From assembly GCF_900115755.1 (NCBI RefSeq), contig NZ_FOXQ01000005.1, positions 248,001-312,000 of the forward strand: a DNA stretch of 64,000 nt, given 5' to 3'. Positions within the stretch are counted from its first letter, which is position 1. Every line of letters starts with the position of its first letter. Source of the DNA: Parafilimonas terrae. Lineage in GTDB: Bacteria; Bacteroidota; Bacteroidia; Chitinophagales; Chitinophagaceae. Of this stretch, positions 34,410 to 44,341 are shown piece by piece. The position numbers and the translations under genes were made by a program. The notes beneath the pieces are model-generated. The model was given only the letters and a program-made list of their open reading frames with translations, had not been told where the DNA came from and made no database searches.

Positions 34410-34602
34410 TACCTGCCGTTTTTAATATTGTTTATACCACTTCTCTTAAAAATACAACACCTTTCCCGCTGTCTTCGTTTTATAAATGCATAGATAGCGG
34501 GAACTGTAAATTATATTTTTTTAAAAGTTCTTATACTGTCTCAATGCATAATAACCAGCATGCAATGGGAAGTTAAATTGTGCAACAACTTAATTTCAAT
34601 TA

Positions 34603-35592
34603 TTATAATTTATAGCGAATTAATTTCTTTATATACATTTTAAAAAGAAAGAAAAACGTTGTAGGGTTTTTATGCATCTTATACGCAAGTTTCGCCTGTT
34701 GTATTGCCTGCTTTGAATTGTGGTATCTATGATACACCATGTCAGAGGTCCTCGCATAATAAATGGACCAGTTTCTTTCAGCATTTCTTTTCAGCATTTC
34801 TTTTTTATGCGCGGGTAAATAATTTTGAATGGTATTAATTGTTTTTGCGATATCCTTTATATGCTGGCCGTTTTGAAAATATTTTGATGTAATATTCTCA
34901 TTATCATGAACACGATAATTAGCAAACTTTAAAGGCGTGAAAGCGAAAGGATAATGCGCTGCAATACGCACCCACATTTCCCAGTCTTCGCTGTAATGCA
35001 CACCAAAAAAACCTCCCAGCTTTTCATACACTTCACGCTTTACAACAACAGACGGCGGCTGCAATTTTTGCCCCTGCGCAATTGTGTCTAACCAATCGGT
35101 TAAAATGCCCCGTTCATCTCCAATTTTTTCATTCGGGTAAAGAAATTCGCCTGCTTCATTCACATGCCAGAATGCACAGCAGGCTGCACCTGCCTGCGGA
35201 AAATCGGTAAACAGGCTTTCTATTGCTTTATAAAATCCGGCATCAACAAAATCATCGCCGTGCAGCAAGTGAACATAATATCCTTTAGCGCGGTTAATAC
35301 AAGTTTCAAAATTGCGCAGGCTGCCCTGGTTTTTTTCCTGCCTGAAATAATCCACCCTTCCTTTACCTATTTTTTCAACAAGGGCTTTAACATCTGCATC
35401 TGTGCTGCAATCATCAACTACTTCAATCTGCATTTTATGTACACCTTCATCCTGCTGCAACACATTCTCCAAACAATGTTGTAAAAACTGCGAACAGTTA
35501 TATGCAGGTATCATTACTGACCATAATGGCCTTTCAATGCTTGGATCAATTGGTTTGATAACAGGTGGAGATTTGGGGATTCGATAACTCAT
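34603..35592 (-). CDS. Family 2 glycosyltransferase
   Basis: The protein has about 329 residues from the ATG at 35592 (MSYRIPKSPPVIKPIDPSIERPLWSVMIPAYN). It has a GT-A fold with SVMIPAYNCSQFLQHCLENVL, EVVDDCSTDADV, the DxD-type HLLHGDDFVDAGFY, and EDWEMWVRIA. It would add a sugar to an exported surface polysaccharide. It is the last gene of a four-gene operon (permease, ATPase, double glycosyltransferase, this gene), 19 bp after its neighbour. A hairpin with arms TTCCCGCT/AGCGGGAA (34463-34503) lies downstream and may end transcription. Confidence 0.86.
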   Translation of the reverse strand: MSYRIPKSPPVIKPIDPSIERPLWSVMIPAYNCSQFLQHCLENVLQQDEGVHKMQIEVVDDCSTDADVKALVEKIGKGRVDYFRQEKNQGSLRNFETCINRAKGYYVHLLHGDDFVDAGFYKAIESLFTDFPQAGAACCAFWHVNEAGEFLYPNEKIGDERGILTDWLDTIAQGQKLQPPSVVVKREVYEKLGGFFGVHYSEDWEMWVRIAAHYPFAFTPLKFANYRVHDNENITSKYFQNGQHIKDIAKTINTIQNYLPAHKKEMLKRNAERNWSIYYARTSDMVYHRYHNSKQAIQQAKLAYKMHKNPTTFFFLFKMYIKKLIRYKL

Positions 35593-35611
35593 AATAATCA
35601 ATATGCGTTAA

Positions 35612-37645
35612 TCAAGAATAGTAGCTGATCCAATTCTGAATGCCTGCTTTGTAAGCAATCCTTTCTTCATTATTCAATAAAAATTTTTCCTGGTTTTTAA
35701 GAACTGATAATGCAGCTTTAAGCATGAATGCTTTATTCTTCGACATGTTTGATGAATGCATCCTGTAAACAGCTATTTTATTTTGATGATGAATAGCTGG
35801 CAGCTTCCTGCTGATACGCAGGTTGAGATCATAATCCTCGCAACTGTGCAATTGCGTATCAAAACAAAAATAAAAAAATAAATCACGGCGATACATCACG
35901 GTTGCCTCCATACCAATGTAATTGCCCTGCAATAATGAAAAATAAATCAAATCTGTTTTTGGTTCAGCAAGCTTAGTATTTAAATAGTTTCCTTTTTCAT
36001 CAATCTTATCAAAGGTACCGGAAACAAAAGCCGCATCTTTATATGTATTAAAAAAATAGAGGTTTAATTCAACTGCCCCGGGATATAAATAATCATCAGC
36101 ATCAAGAAAAACAATATAATCGCCTTTTGAAAACTGAACGCCGATATTCCGCGCCGCAGATAACCCAACTCTTTCAACACGCACATAACTAATGTCTTGA
36201 AATGCATCACAAACATTTTTGGTTTTGTCTGTTGATCCGTCATCTACCACCACAATTTCTATATTGTTATATGTTTGGCTGATGGCGCTGTTAATGGCTT
36301 CTTCTAAATAATGTGCCTGGTTATAACAGGGTATGATTATGGAAACAAGCGGTTGCTCTTTAATTGTTATTTCATTTAATAATTTCTGTGGAAAACTTAA
36401 GCAGGTTTCCTGTGTTTCGTTTTTACGTTTATTATAAAATCTTTTACCCGCTTTACATCCTTTTATTTCAGTAAACAGAGAAGAAAATTTACCGGCAATA
36501 ATATTTTTAAATTCCTGTTTAAACCTGCTTCTGTAATAAGCCGGCAATGTTTTTCGAACACGCTTTATATTTCCTTTATGCCTGTATTTTTCATGCTGAA
36601 CAAGCAATGCGCACACATGGCCTTTCATATAACTGAATAGCTGTTTACGCAAGTCTTCCAGGGTTTTGCGATGTTCATGAAAAACATATAAATGCGGGTA
36701 ATAAACGCAGTTCCATCCTTCTGCCAAAATGCGGTACCACATTTCTGAATCGCCGCTGCAACCTGCAGCACCCACATCTAATCTTTCGTCAAATAAACCA
36801 ACAAGATTGAAAGCCTCTTTTCGAAAAGCCATATTAGCACCTGCACCAACGTCCCACGCAGGAACACCTTCATCAACTGCAGTTAAAAAATATTTATGAT
36901 CAAAAATAGTTGGTACATATCCTTTATTAAAACCCCAGTCTTTTTCAAAAATATATTGTGCTTCAGTACTTAATTCAGCCGGAATTACAAGCCCTGTAAC
37001 AGCCATTGTAAGCGGGTTAGAAAAACAGCTTTTTATATTGCTTATCCAGTTAACGGGTATTTGTACATCATCATCGGTATAAGCGATAATATCATGCGAA
37101 GCACACTTAGCGCCGGTGTTTCGGGCAATGTCCAATCCTTTTCTTTCTTCACGTATATAACGAACATGCTGAAACTGTTCAACAATATTTTTTGAATCAT
37201 CATTATCCGGTGCATTATCAACAATAACCAGTTCAAAATTGCTATCATCATTTTTTAATAAAGAAGAAATACATTTTTGCAAGGCCTGCGGCCTGTTGCG
37301 TGTGCATACAATAACAGATATTGGTGCACTTTCTTTGCTGAGATTTGTTTTAAAATCATCAATGCTTTTTGATAACAATTCATGCAGCGTAACAAAATCG
37401 CCCTGCTGTAAATATTGTTGCCAGTTATCATTATTATGTAAGTAAACAGCAATCGTTTTTTCAATTGATGATTTAATTGCATCAACTATGTTTTCGAAAA
37501 ATTCTTGCTGATGCTCCATCCACACATGGCCTAAAGGAAATTGATTACACCAAATAACGATGTAATTATTGCCTGCATTGAGCTGCAACGTTTCAGCTTT
37601 GTCAAGTTCAATATGCGTTATTGTATAAGGTTGAAATTCTGCCAT
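35612..37645 (-). CDS. Bifunctional-type protein with two family 2 glycosyltransferase domains
   Basis: The 677-residue protein contains two GT-A domains. The first (about residues 103-330) has ISVIVCTRNRPQALQKCISSLL, ELVIVDNAPDN and YTDDDVQIPVNW. The second (about 425-640) has VSIIIPCYNQAHYLEEAINSAI, EIVVVDDGSTD and FLDADDYLYPGA. Each keeps its DxD metal site, so both look active and could add two sugars in turn. The N-terminal 100 residues are not assigned. It follows the ABC transporter genes, the usual place for polysaccharide assembly enzymes. Confidence 0.86.
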   Translation of the reverse strand: MAEFQPYTITHIELDKAETLQLNAGNNYIVIWCNQFPLGHVWMEHQQEFFENIVDAIKSSIEKTIAVYLHNNDNWQQYLQQGDFVTLHELLSKSIDDFKTNLSKESAPISVIVCTRNRPQALQKCISSLLKNDDSNFELVIVDNAPDNDDSKNIVEQFQHVRYIREERKGLDIARNTGAKCASHDIIAYTDDDVQIPVNWISNIKSCFSNPLTMAVTGLVIPAELSTEAQYIFEKDWGFNKGYVPTIFDHKYFLTAVDEGVPAWDVGAGANMAFRKEAFNLVGLFDERLDVGAAGCSGDSEMWYRILAEGWNCVYYPHLYVFHEHRKTLEDLRKQLFSYMKGHVCALLVQHEKYRHKGNIKRVRKTLPAYYRSRFKQEFKNIIAGKFSSLFTEIKGCKAGKRFYNKRKNETQETCLSFPQKLLNEITIKEQPLVSIIIPCYNQAHYLEEAINSAISQTYNNIEIVVVDDGSTDKTKNVCDAFQDISYVRVERVGLSAARNIGVQFSKGDYIVFLDADDYLYPGAVELNLYFFNTYKDAAFVSGTFDKIDEKGNYLNTKLAEPKTDLIYFSLLQGNYIGMEATVMYRRDLFFYFCFDTQLHSCEDYDLNLRISRKLPAIHHQNKIAVYRMHSSNMSKNKAFMLKAALSVLKNQEKFLLNNEERIAYKAGIQNWISYYS

Positions 37646-37648
37646 GCA

Positions 37649-38896
37649 CTATTCTGGTTTTGCTTTTACAATTACAGGAAAAGATGGGCGCACGTAACCT
37701 ATCCATTTTCCAAACCAGGCGGTATCGCTCCTGTAGTCTTGCACTTCAAATGATAAACAGGCTTCAAAATAAAACAAACGTTGCGTTGTGTTTTTTACAA
37801 ATACAACAGAAATATAATAATTGCCATCGTTTAAAAAATTACCGGGAATATTGCAATCAACTTCATACAAACCATTATTGTATTTTTTGGGTTCGGAGCA
37901 AATATCAAAGATGCATTCGCCGCTGAACGTAAAAAGATGAACGCCTACAATAAGGCTTCCCGGATCAATATCCTTGTACCAAAATTCAAAATGAATGTGA
38001 AGCGGCGTGCGAATATCTACTATATCAAAGCCATCAATATAATCTGCGGTTAATGCCGCCTTTTTTATCCTGATATAATCGTTGCCCGGCGCTGATTCCG
38101 GTGCTTCGTAAGATTGATATGTGAAATTATTTTGTTGCTTTTTTAAATAATTACCAATGACTATTTCCGGTTTACCTTCATCAATAATTTCTCCCTGCTG
38201 TAATGTTATACAGCGATGGCAAAGGTTTTTCAGCGCCTGCATATTATGGCTAACAAACAAAACCGTTTTGCCCTGCTGCGATGAAACTTCTTTCATCTTG
38301 CCCAAACATTTACGTTGAAATTCCGCATCGCCAACAGCCAATACTTCATCAACAATTAAAATTTCAGGATCAAGATGTGCAGCCACAGCAAATGCAAGGC
38401 GCATATACATTCCGCTTGAGTAACGTTTAACAGGTGTATCAATAAATCTCTCAATGCCTGAAAAATCAATGATCTCATCAAGCCTGGATGTAATTTCCTT
38501 TTTATTCATACCGAGAATATTTCCATTCAGGTAAATATTCTCACGGCCTGTAAGTTCAATGTGAAAGCCCGTGCCTATTTCAAGTAAACTTGCAATTCTT
38601 CCGTTGCCATAAACGCATCCTGATGTTGGCAATGTAATGCGTGAAATAATTTTTAACAGTGTTGATTTGCCTGCACCATTATTGCCAATAAAACCTAACA
38701 CTTCACCGCGCTGCACTTCAAAATTCACATTGCGCAAAGCCCATATTTCCTGCTTTGAATGTTCATTTATTTCATTGCTTACAGCAGGCCTTCGTTTTAT
38801 CCAGTTAGCAAGGTCTTCCCTCAATCTGCCCGAACCTAATTTGCCCAGGCGGTAATATTTTGAAACATGCTCTGCCTTAATCATTAATGCGCTCAT
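37649..38896 (-). CDS. Polysaccharide-export ABC transporter ATPase, Wzt-type
   Basis: The 415-residue ATPase has Walker A GNNGAGKST (residues 71-79), the ABC signature YSSGMYMRLAFAVA and Walker B EILIVDEVLAVGD. The last 150 residues form an extra beta-sandwich-like domain like the Wzt carbohydrate-binding domain, which selects finished O-antigen chains. Its ATG overlaps the stop of the permease by one base (TGATG). Together they export a lipid-linked surface polysaccharide made by the glycosyltransferases downstream. Confidence 0.92.
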   Translation of the reverse strand: MSALMIKAEHVSKYYRLGKLGSGRLREDLANWIKRRPAVSNEINEHSKQEIWALRNVNFEVQRGEVLGFIGNNGAGKSTLLKIISRITLPTSGCVYGNGRIASLLEIGTGFHIELTGRENIYLNGNILGMNKKEITSRLDEIIDFSGIERFIDTPVKRYSSGMYMRLAFAVAAHLDPEILIVDEVLAVGDAEFQRKCLGKMKEVSSQQGKTVLFVSHNMQALKNLCHRCITLQQGEIIDEGKPEIVIGNYLKKQQNNFTYQSYEAPESAPGNDYIRIKKAALTADYIDGFDIVDIRTPLHIHFEFWYKDIDPGSLIVGVHLFTFSGECIFDICSEPKKYNNGLYEVDCNIPGNFLNDGNYYISVVFVKNTTQRLFYFEACLSFEVQDYRSDTAWFGKWIGYVRPSFPVIVKAKPE

Positions 38897-39759
38897 CAGA
38901 TAATATCCATCAGTTTTGTTTCAAGCTTTTTAAATAAAGCAAGCCCGGTGATTAAAAGAATTATTGTGATTGCAGTTGCAACAAGCAATGGCTGTAACTG
39001 TAATGTGTTGGTTGAAAAAAATCCTGTTCTAAAAGTTTCAATAGCCGGTGTTAACGGGTTAAGCCAAAATATTGTTTTTAAATTTTCAGGAACTATTGAT
39101 GCGGGATAAATAACGGGTGTTGCAAACATGAACAGGCGAATAATGAATTGCAATGCATAATCAAGGTCGCGGTAACGAGCTGTGATAACGCTGATGATTA
39201 AACCGGCGCCGAGCGCAAATGCCGCTGTAAGTAATAATATAAACGGCATTAAAATGATTGATGCTGATATATGCGCAGAATGGTCCACAGCAATAAACGC
39301 AACATATATTACAACAAATAAAGCCAGTTGCACCAGCATGCGTACCGTATGTGAAATAATATTGCTTAACGGAATAATCAGCCTTGGAAAATATACTTTT
39401 GAAAACAGGGTTGAATTGTGCAAAAACGTGTACATGGTGCTGTTAAGGCAATCGGAAAAATAACTCCAGATAATTATGCCGGGCAAATAAAACAGCAGCG
39501 GTGGAATGCCTTCCGTGGATATTTTCGCAATCTTTCCGAAAATGATATAATAGGTAATGGTTGTGAGAACAGGTTGTAATAAAATCCAGAACGGCCCTAA
39601 AATGGTTTGCTGATAGTTGGCAATAAGATCGCGGCGAACAAAGCGCAGCAGCAAATCTTTATACTGCCATATTTCTTTGAAGTCCCATTTAAATAAACTG
39701 ATCTTATGATCAATCTTCCAATCCCATTGAAGGTTGTTGCTCACAAGTGAAATTTTCAA
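38896..39759 (-). CDS. Polysaccharide-export ABC transporter permease, Wzm/TagG-type
   Basis: The 287-residue ABC-2 permease has six hydrophobic helices. Its N-terminal part WKIDHKISLFKWDFKEIWQYKDLLLRFVRRDLIANYQQTILGPFWILLQP is the conserved start of Wzm/TagG-type transporters. It pairs with the adjacent ATPase, coupled by a one-base overlap, and is the first gene of the operon. tRNA-Ala lies 110 bp upstream on the same strand. Confidence 0.92.
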   Translation of the reverse strand: MKISLVSNNLQWDWKIDHKISLFKWDFKEIWQYKDLLLRFVRRDLIANYQQTILGPFWILLQPVLTTITYYIIFGKIAKISTEGIPPLLFYLPGIIIWSYFSDCLNSTMYTFLHNSTLFSKVYFPRLIIPLSNIISHTVRMLVQLALFVVIYVAFIAVDHSAHISASIILMPFILLLTAAFALGAGLIISVITARYRDLDYALQFIIRLFMFATPVIYPASIVPENLKTIFWLNPLTPAIETFRTGFFSTNTLQLQPLLVATAITIILLITGLALFKKLETKLMDII

Positions 39760-39868
39760 AAGCTAAAAATAAGATAAACTGCTTTTGATTTTTTGAAAAA
39801 AAGGTAACCGTACTATAAAATGCAGTAAGCGTAAAAAAAGCAAAGGGTATAATACAGGCTGTATTTTG

Positions 39869-39942
<74 letters not shown>

Positions 39943-40023
39943 TTTTATTACTAAGATCTGCCCGCCATTAAATGCGGAGCGCAAAAATAATGGCCGATCA
40001 AATGCAGTCAAAATCAGATTTGG

Positions 40024-41277
40024 TTATTCCTCAAACTTTTTAAATAATGTGGTTGCCGTATGTCCGCCAAAACCAAATGTATTGTTCAGGGCATATTTAA
40101 TATCCGCTGAAACAGATTCGCCCAAAACAATATTCAGGTCTTTTGAAATAGCTTCATCCAATTGTTTTGTATTAATGGTTGGTGGGACAATGCCATGTTT
40201 TAAAGCCAATATACAAATAATTGCCTCCGCAGCCCCGGCGCCTCCAAGCAAATGACCCGTCATTGATTTGGTAGCGCTTATATAAGGCCTTTTACTGCTG
40301 CCGCCAAACATGGCTTCAATAGCTACAGCTTCACTTAAATCACCCAGCTGGGTTGATGTGGCATGTGCATTTATATAATCCACATCCCCGGTGTTAATGC
40401 CGGCTTCGTTAAGCGCTTTCCGCATACTCAGTTTAGCACCACGGCCATCGGGTGGCGTGCCGGTTAAATGGAATGCATCAGCCGCCTGGCCTGTGCCAAT
40501 AAGCTCTCCATAAATGGGCGCATTTCTTTTAATGGCATGTTCATAATCTTCCAGTATTAAGGCGCCGGCGCCTTCAGCCAAAACAAACCCATCGCGGTCT
40601 TTATCAAACGGACGTGATGCTGAAGCCGGGTCATCATTTCTTTTTGATAAAGCCTGCGCAGCATTAAAACCACCGATAGAAGAAGCTGTAATCGGCGCTT
40701 CCGATCCGCCGGCAATCATCATAAAAGCTTTGCCTGCACGTATTGTATCAAAAGCATTTATAATAGCTGTGTTGGAAGAAGCACAGGCTGATACCGGGCA
40801 ATAGTTAGGCCCGTACAACTGGTAGCGGATTGAAATTACACCTGCTGCAATATCTTCTATTTTTTTAGGCACAAAAAAAGGAGAGAATTTAGTGCCATCG
40901 CCCTGATACAACAGGCTAACCTGTTCTTCAAAAGTGCTGATGCCTCCATTGCCGGAGCCCCAGATAACGCCAATATCAGCCCTTTCTTCTTCCGAGTAAG
41001 TGGAAAAATCTATCTGTGCGCTTTGTACGGCTTCTTCCGTGGCAGCTATAGCATATTGAGAAAAAAGATCGTATTTGCGGAGGTCTTTTCTTTCAAAATA
41101 TTTTTCCCCGTCAAAATTTTTAACCTCGCAGGCAAAACGCGTTTTATATTTTGAAGCATCAAATTTTGTAATGGGCGCTGCACTGCTTTTACCCGCAACA
41201 ATATTATCCCAGAATTCCTTTACCGAATTACCAAGCGGCGTTATGGCTCCTATCCCTGTTATAACTACTCTTCTCAT
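40024..41277 (-). CDS. fabF: 3-oxoacyl-ACP synthase II
   Basis: FabF elongates acyl-ACP with malonyl-ACP. The 417-residue protein starts MRRVVITGIGAITPLGNSV. It has the nucleophile Cys165 in VSACASSNTA, His in NAHATSTQLGD and His in MTGHLLGGAGA, with KSM preceding. The usual partner acpP is not adjacent; instead tRNA-Ala and DUF4836 genes flank it. The sequence shows the ordinary FabF type rather than a polyketide ketosynthase. Confidence 0.94.
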   Translation of the reverse strand: MRRVVITGIGAITPLGNSVKEFWDNIVAGKSSAAPITKFDASKYKTRFACEVKNFDGEKYFERKDLRKYDLFSQYAIAATEEAVQSAQIDFSTYSEEERADIGVIWGSGNGGISTFEEQVSLLYQGDGTKFSPFFVPKKIEDIAAGVISIRYQLYGPNYCPVSACASSNTAIINAFDTIRAGKAFMMIAGGSEAPITASSIGGFNAAQALSKRNDDPASASRPFDKDRDGFVLAEGAGALILEDYEHAIKRNAPIYGELIGTGQAADAFHLTGTPPDGRGAKLSMRKALNEAGINTGDVDYINAHATSTQLGDLSEAVAIEAMFGGSSKRPYISATKSMTGHLLGGAGAAEAIICILALKHGIVPPTINTKQLDEAISKDLNIVLGESVSADIKYALNNTFGFGGHTATTLFKKFEE

Positions 41278-41466
41278 GTATCAAATTTGAATTTTCCTTC
41301 CGGCATAATTGGTATTGCCAAAAACTGTGAATCTTAATTTTCTTATTGGCAATTTATAAATATACTATACAAACTGACAGGCATTAATATAAATATCAAA
41401 ATTAGTGAACAATTCTGCAAACTAAATTTGGCAGCACTTTATATATACCGGCCTTAAAGTAATTAA

Positions 41467-43113
41467 CTATTGGCCGTTAACCGAATCTTCCGTTATATCC
41501 AAACTGCCGGAATCTTTTAGGTGTGATGATACCATTCCTTTGCGCTCCATCGCTTCCGCGTGGGCAGCAACAATAAACTTAACAAGGCTTGCCATGCTGT
41601 TTTCGTTTTCATTTACGAAATTCAGCCGGTACGTTGATGCGATTGTTTTTCCATCGCCTTTATCTGCAAAAGCAACAAAGTTTTTAAAGGTTTCCTTTGC
41701 GTTTCCTGCAATCTTGTAACTGTAGTAATTATTATGTGCATGTATATCTGCTGAGGCAGAATCTTTCATTGGCTTATTGCGCAAGAACTGATTAATATCG
41801 AAATAAACCATCATTGATTTATTATTTAAATCTTTTTCAATGCCGGCAGGCAAAGGTTGTTTTTTATCAGGAGCCTGGTAAGTTTTTATCAATTCATCAG
41901 ATGAAGCAATAAAAAGATTATTGTTGCCCGTTTCTATCACAAAGCCATGGCCGCCAGACAAACCTAACTGGTATTCATCACCATTCTTCGTTAATATCTT
42001 TTTATCCAGCAGGCCTGTAATTACTTTATCAAAAGCAGCTTTGTCGCCAATGGTTGCAGCAAGTAAAAAGCCACCATTTTTTATACTGTTCTCCATGGTA
42101 TTTTGAGGATGGGAAGAAAACATAACCGCTATATCGCCGCTAAAAGCATTCATTATATCGGCAGTAGTAAAGCCTATATTGGAAGTAAATCCATCAGCTA
42201 TAGCATCAAAACCAAGGTACTTTAAAATATCAACCAGCAATTTAGGATTGAAGGATACGATCCCAAACCCCGTTAAGGTATCAGGATAACTTTCAATCAT
42301 TTCCTTTTTTATTTCCTGCGCCGGGTATTTATTAATAATGCCTGATAAGGTTTTATTATAGTGCGTTTCCGCAGAGGCGTTAATCACTCCTTTTTCAAAA
42401 TTGATAACCCCGGCCGTGTAACTGCCTTCTGCCAGTTCAGATACTTTCGACATGCCCGGAACGCCCACTTCATTCAGCCTGCCTGCCGTATTTGTATAAA
42501 AATGTATATCACCCGGTTTTGAAAAGGGCTCTTTAAAAGCATCGGTTGATGCAATGGATCCAGATACTTTCTGGTTAAATAAACCTGTTAATTGTGATTG
42601 CAAAAGAGAATCGGGGCTATCGCTGCCGCTAACACCTGTAACAATTAAAACTTTGCCTGTCCATCCTGCAATAATATTATTATGCAGCTCAAGATATTTA
42701 TAACCTGCAGCCGCCGAAATAGTGCTGCCTGGTTTTCTTGCTTTAAAAAATGCTTCCAGTTTGTTCTCATCGTTCACCTCAGCTATTAATGCGCCGCTTT
42801 TTATATGGCCCTGTTGTATTGAGTTAGTTTCCTTTGTAAAAACATAAAAAGGCTTGCTTATATCCACACCTGAATTCTCTATATCTTTCCATTTCAATCC
42901 ATCGCCATTTTGTTCACTCATTATATCAGCAAGCGAGTCAATTGTAATGCCCGATGAAGCAACCTTATCCATAACAGATTTTGAATCTACTACAAAAACA
43001 GCCGATGCATCTTTTGGAACATATACTGCCAGCGATGACGTTGCCTGTTTACAGCTATTGAAAGCAAACAGGGCTGCACAGAATATAAAAGCTGCTGCAA
43101 TCTTATTTTTCAT
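41467..43113 (-). CDS. DUF4836 family lipoprotein
   Basis: The protein has about 548 residues from the ATG at 43113 (MKNKIAAAFIFCAALFAFNSC). The lipobox (AFNSC) predicts a lipoprotein. YVPKDASAVFVVDSKSVMDKV and later KPFYVFTKE match DUF4836, a Bacteroidota family of unknown function that contains repeated alpha/beta modules. The ten-residue extension to 43143 is less likely. A 40-bp direct repeat covering the leader and start codon occurs again 85 bp upstream. Confidence 0.85.
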   Translation of the reverse strand: MKNKIAAAFIFCAALFAFNSCKQATSSLAVYVPKDASAVFVVDSKSVMDKVASSGITIDSLADIMSEQNGDGLKWKDIENSGVDISKPFYVFTKETNSIQQGHIKSGALIAEVNDENKLEAFFKARKPGSTISAAAGYKYLELHNNIIAGWTGKVLIVTGVSGSDSPDSLLQSQLTGLFNQKVSGSIASTDAFKEPFSKPGDIHFYTNTAGRLNEVGVPGMSKVSELAEGSYTAGVINFEKGVINASAETHYNKTLSGIINKYPAQEIKKEMIESYPDTLTGFGIVSFNPKLLVDILKYLGFDAIADGFTSNIGFTTADIMNAFSGDIAVMFSSHPQNTMENSIKNGGFLLAATIGDKAAFDKVITGLLDKKILTKNGDEYQLGLSGGHGFVIETGNNNLFIASSDELIKTYQAPDKKQPLPAGIEKDLNNKSMMVYFDINQFLRNKPMKDSASADIHAHNNYYSYKIAGNAKETFKNFVAFADKGDGKTIASTYRLNFVNENENSMASLVKFIVAAHAEAMERKGMVSSHLKDSGSLDITEDSVNGQ

Positions 43114-43232
43114 TCGTACAAGTTTATTATTTAATGGTCTCATGGAACCTCGCCATATACATTCCCTTGTGTGCGAAGATTATCATGCTCGGTTTCATTC
43201 GTACAAGTTTATTTTTTAATGGTCTCATGGAA
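43108..43232. repeat. 40-bp direct repeat over the DUF4836 start
   Basis: The stretches 43108-43147 and 43193-43232 match at 39 of 40 bases and lie 85 bp apart. Each contains the ATG used by the DUF4836 gene and its leader. The outer copy opens a short frame of 23 codons that ends at TAA inside the inner copy. It looks like a small duplication that also produced a decoy start, possibly an upstream reading frame. Confidence 0.75.
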
Positions 43233-43406
43233 TGCCCTTCAATAATCATTGCGTTGGGTATGCCTGAGATTTACGGCATTTCATATTGAATGAATTTAAC
43301 GAAGATATTTATTACCGGCCATTATTATTCCCACGGAACTGCGAAAAAAGGATGAGCGCAAAAGCCGGGTTAACCGCCGGTTTATTTTTAAACCTGCAAA
43401 ATCACG

Positions 43407-44339
43407 ATGGCATTAACTTGCAGGCCAATGCTTAAGTTTATACGCTCGGTTTTCTTTGGCAATTATTTTATAGGGATCATTGCAATTGCACTCTCCATTG
43501 AATCCTGCGTGCAGTTACGGCTGCCTTTAAATTCCATAATGTATTATGCCATCCTTTTTTGCACAACCGTTTTTTATTACACGTATGCTTATCTGGGCCC
43601 GTTGAATACAGGCAAAATAATGAACCCGCGAAAAGCGTGGTACAACAATAACCACACATTTGTTGTATGCAGCCAGTTTTTTTTATTCGCTATGGCTATT
43701 GTTTTAAGCATTTATTTTTTATATAAAAATTTTACAGCCATTAAATCATTGCCTTCAGTATACTGGCTGTTGGCGGGCATTGTAGCGCTTGCCGGTTTTT
43801 TATATTATGAATTATTGCCAGGTGCAGCTTTTAAAATCAACCTCCGCAATACAGGCTGGCTTAAAGCTTTTGTTATTGGGTTTGTTTGGGCATGCGTTGC
43901 CAATATTCTATCATTTATTGCTGTGCAAATTGAAAGCGGCCCGCATAAAGTGGAGGCGCTTTTTTTAATATGGCTGTTTATAAAAAATTTCATGTTCTGC
44001 ACTGTAAATGCCATCATATTCGATATAAAAGATTATGCAGATGATTCAAACAGGCAGCTGAAAACATTTGTAGTGCGCTTTGGATTAAGGAATACTATAT
44101 TTTATATTCTATTGCCTTTGATTGTGATTGGGCTGATTTCCCTGGTTGCTTTTTCCATAAGCCATCATTTTGGCTTACCCGCCATCTTAATTAACCTGTT
44201 CCCATTTATTCTATTATTTATGATTGCATGGAGCATGCAGTGGCCGCATAAAATTTTATATTACCTTGTAATAATAGATGGCATTATTTTTTTTAAGGCT
44301 ATATGTGGAATTATTGGAATGAATTTTATTGATTTTTAA
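43407..44339 (+). CDS. UbiA-like membrane prenyltransferase with only the second Asp motif
   Basis: The 310-residue protein has about eight transmembrane helices. NAIIFDIKDYADDSNRQLKTFVVRFG (Asp206 and Asp209) matches the second Asp-rich motif of UbiA prenyltransferases. The first motif (NDxxDxxxD) is absent; the corresponding loop reads YLGPLNTGKIMNPRKAW. Thus it is a divergent UbiA relative whose activity is uncertain. It is two bases before a methyltransferase gene, so the two are surely co-transcribed. The start could also be the ATG at 43428. Confidence 0.75.
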   Translation: MALTCRPMLKFIRSVFFGNYFIGIIAIALSIESCVQLRLPLNSIMYYAILFCTTVFYYTYAYLGPLNTGKIMNPRKAWYNNNHTFVVCSQFFLFAMAIVLSIYFLYKNFTAIKSLPSVYWLLAGIVALAGFLYYELLPGAAFKINLRNTGWLKAFVIGFVWACVANILSFIAVQIESGPHKVEALFLIWLFIKNFMFCTVNAIIFDIKDYADDSNRQLKTFVVRFGLRNTIFYILLPLIVIGLISLVAFSISHHFGLPAILINLFPFILLFMIAWSMQWPHKILYYLVIIDGIIFFKAICGIIGMNFIDF

Positions 44340-44341
44340 TT

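Noticed and set aside
34463-34503. Strong terminator of the SufE-like gene
   Set aside because: The 8-bp stem has a 25-base loop and no adjacent T run, so it is weak; mentioned only with the glycosyltransferase gene.
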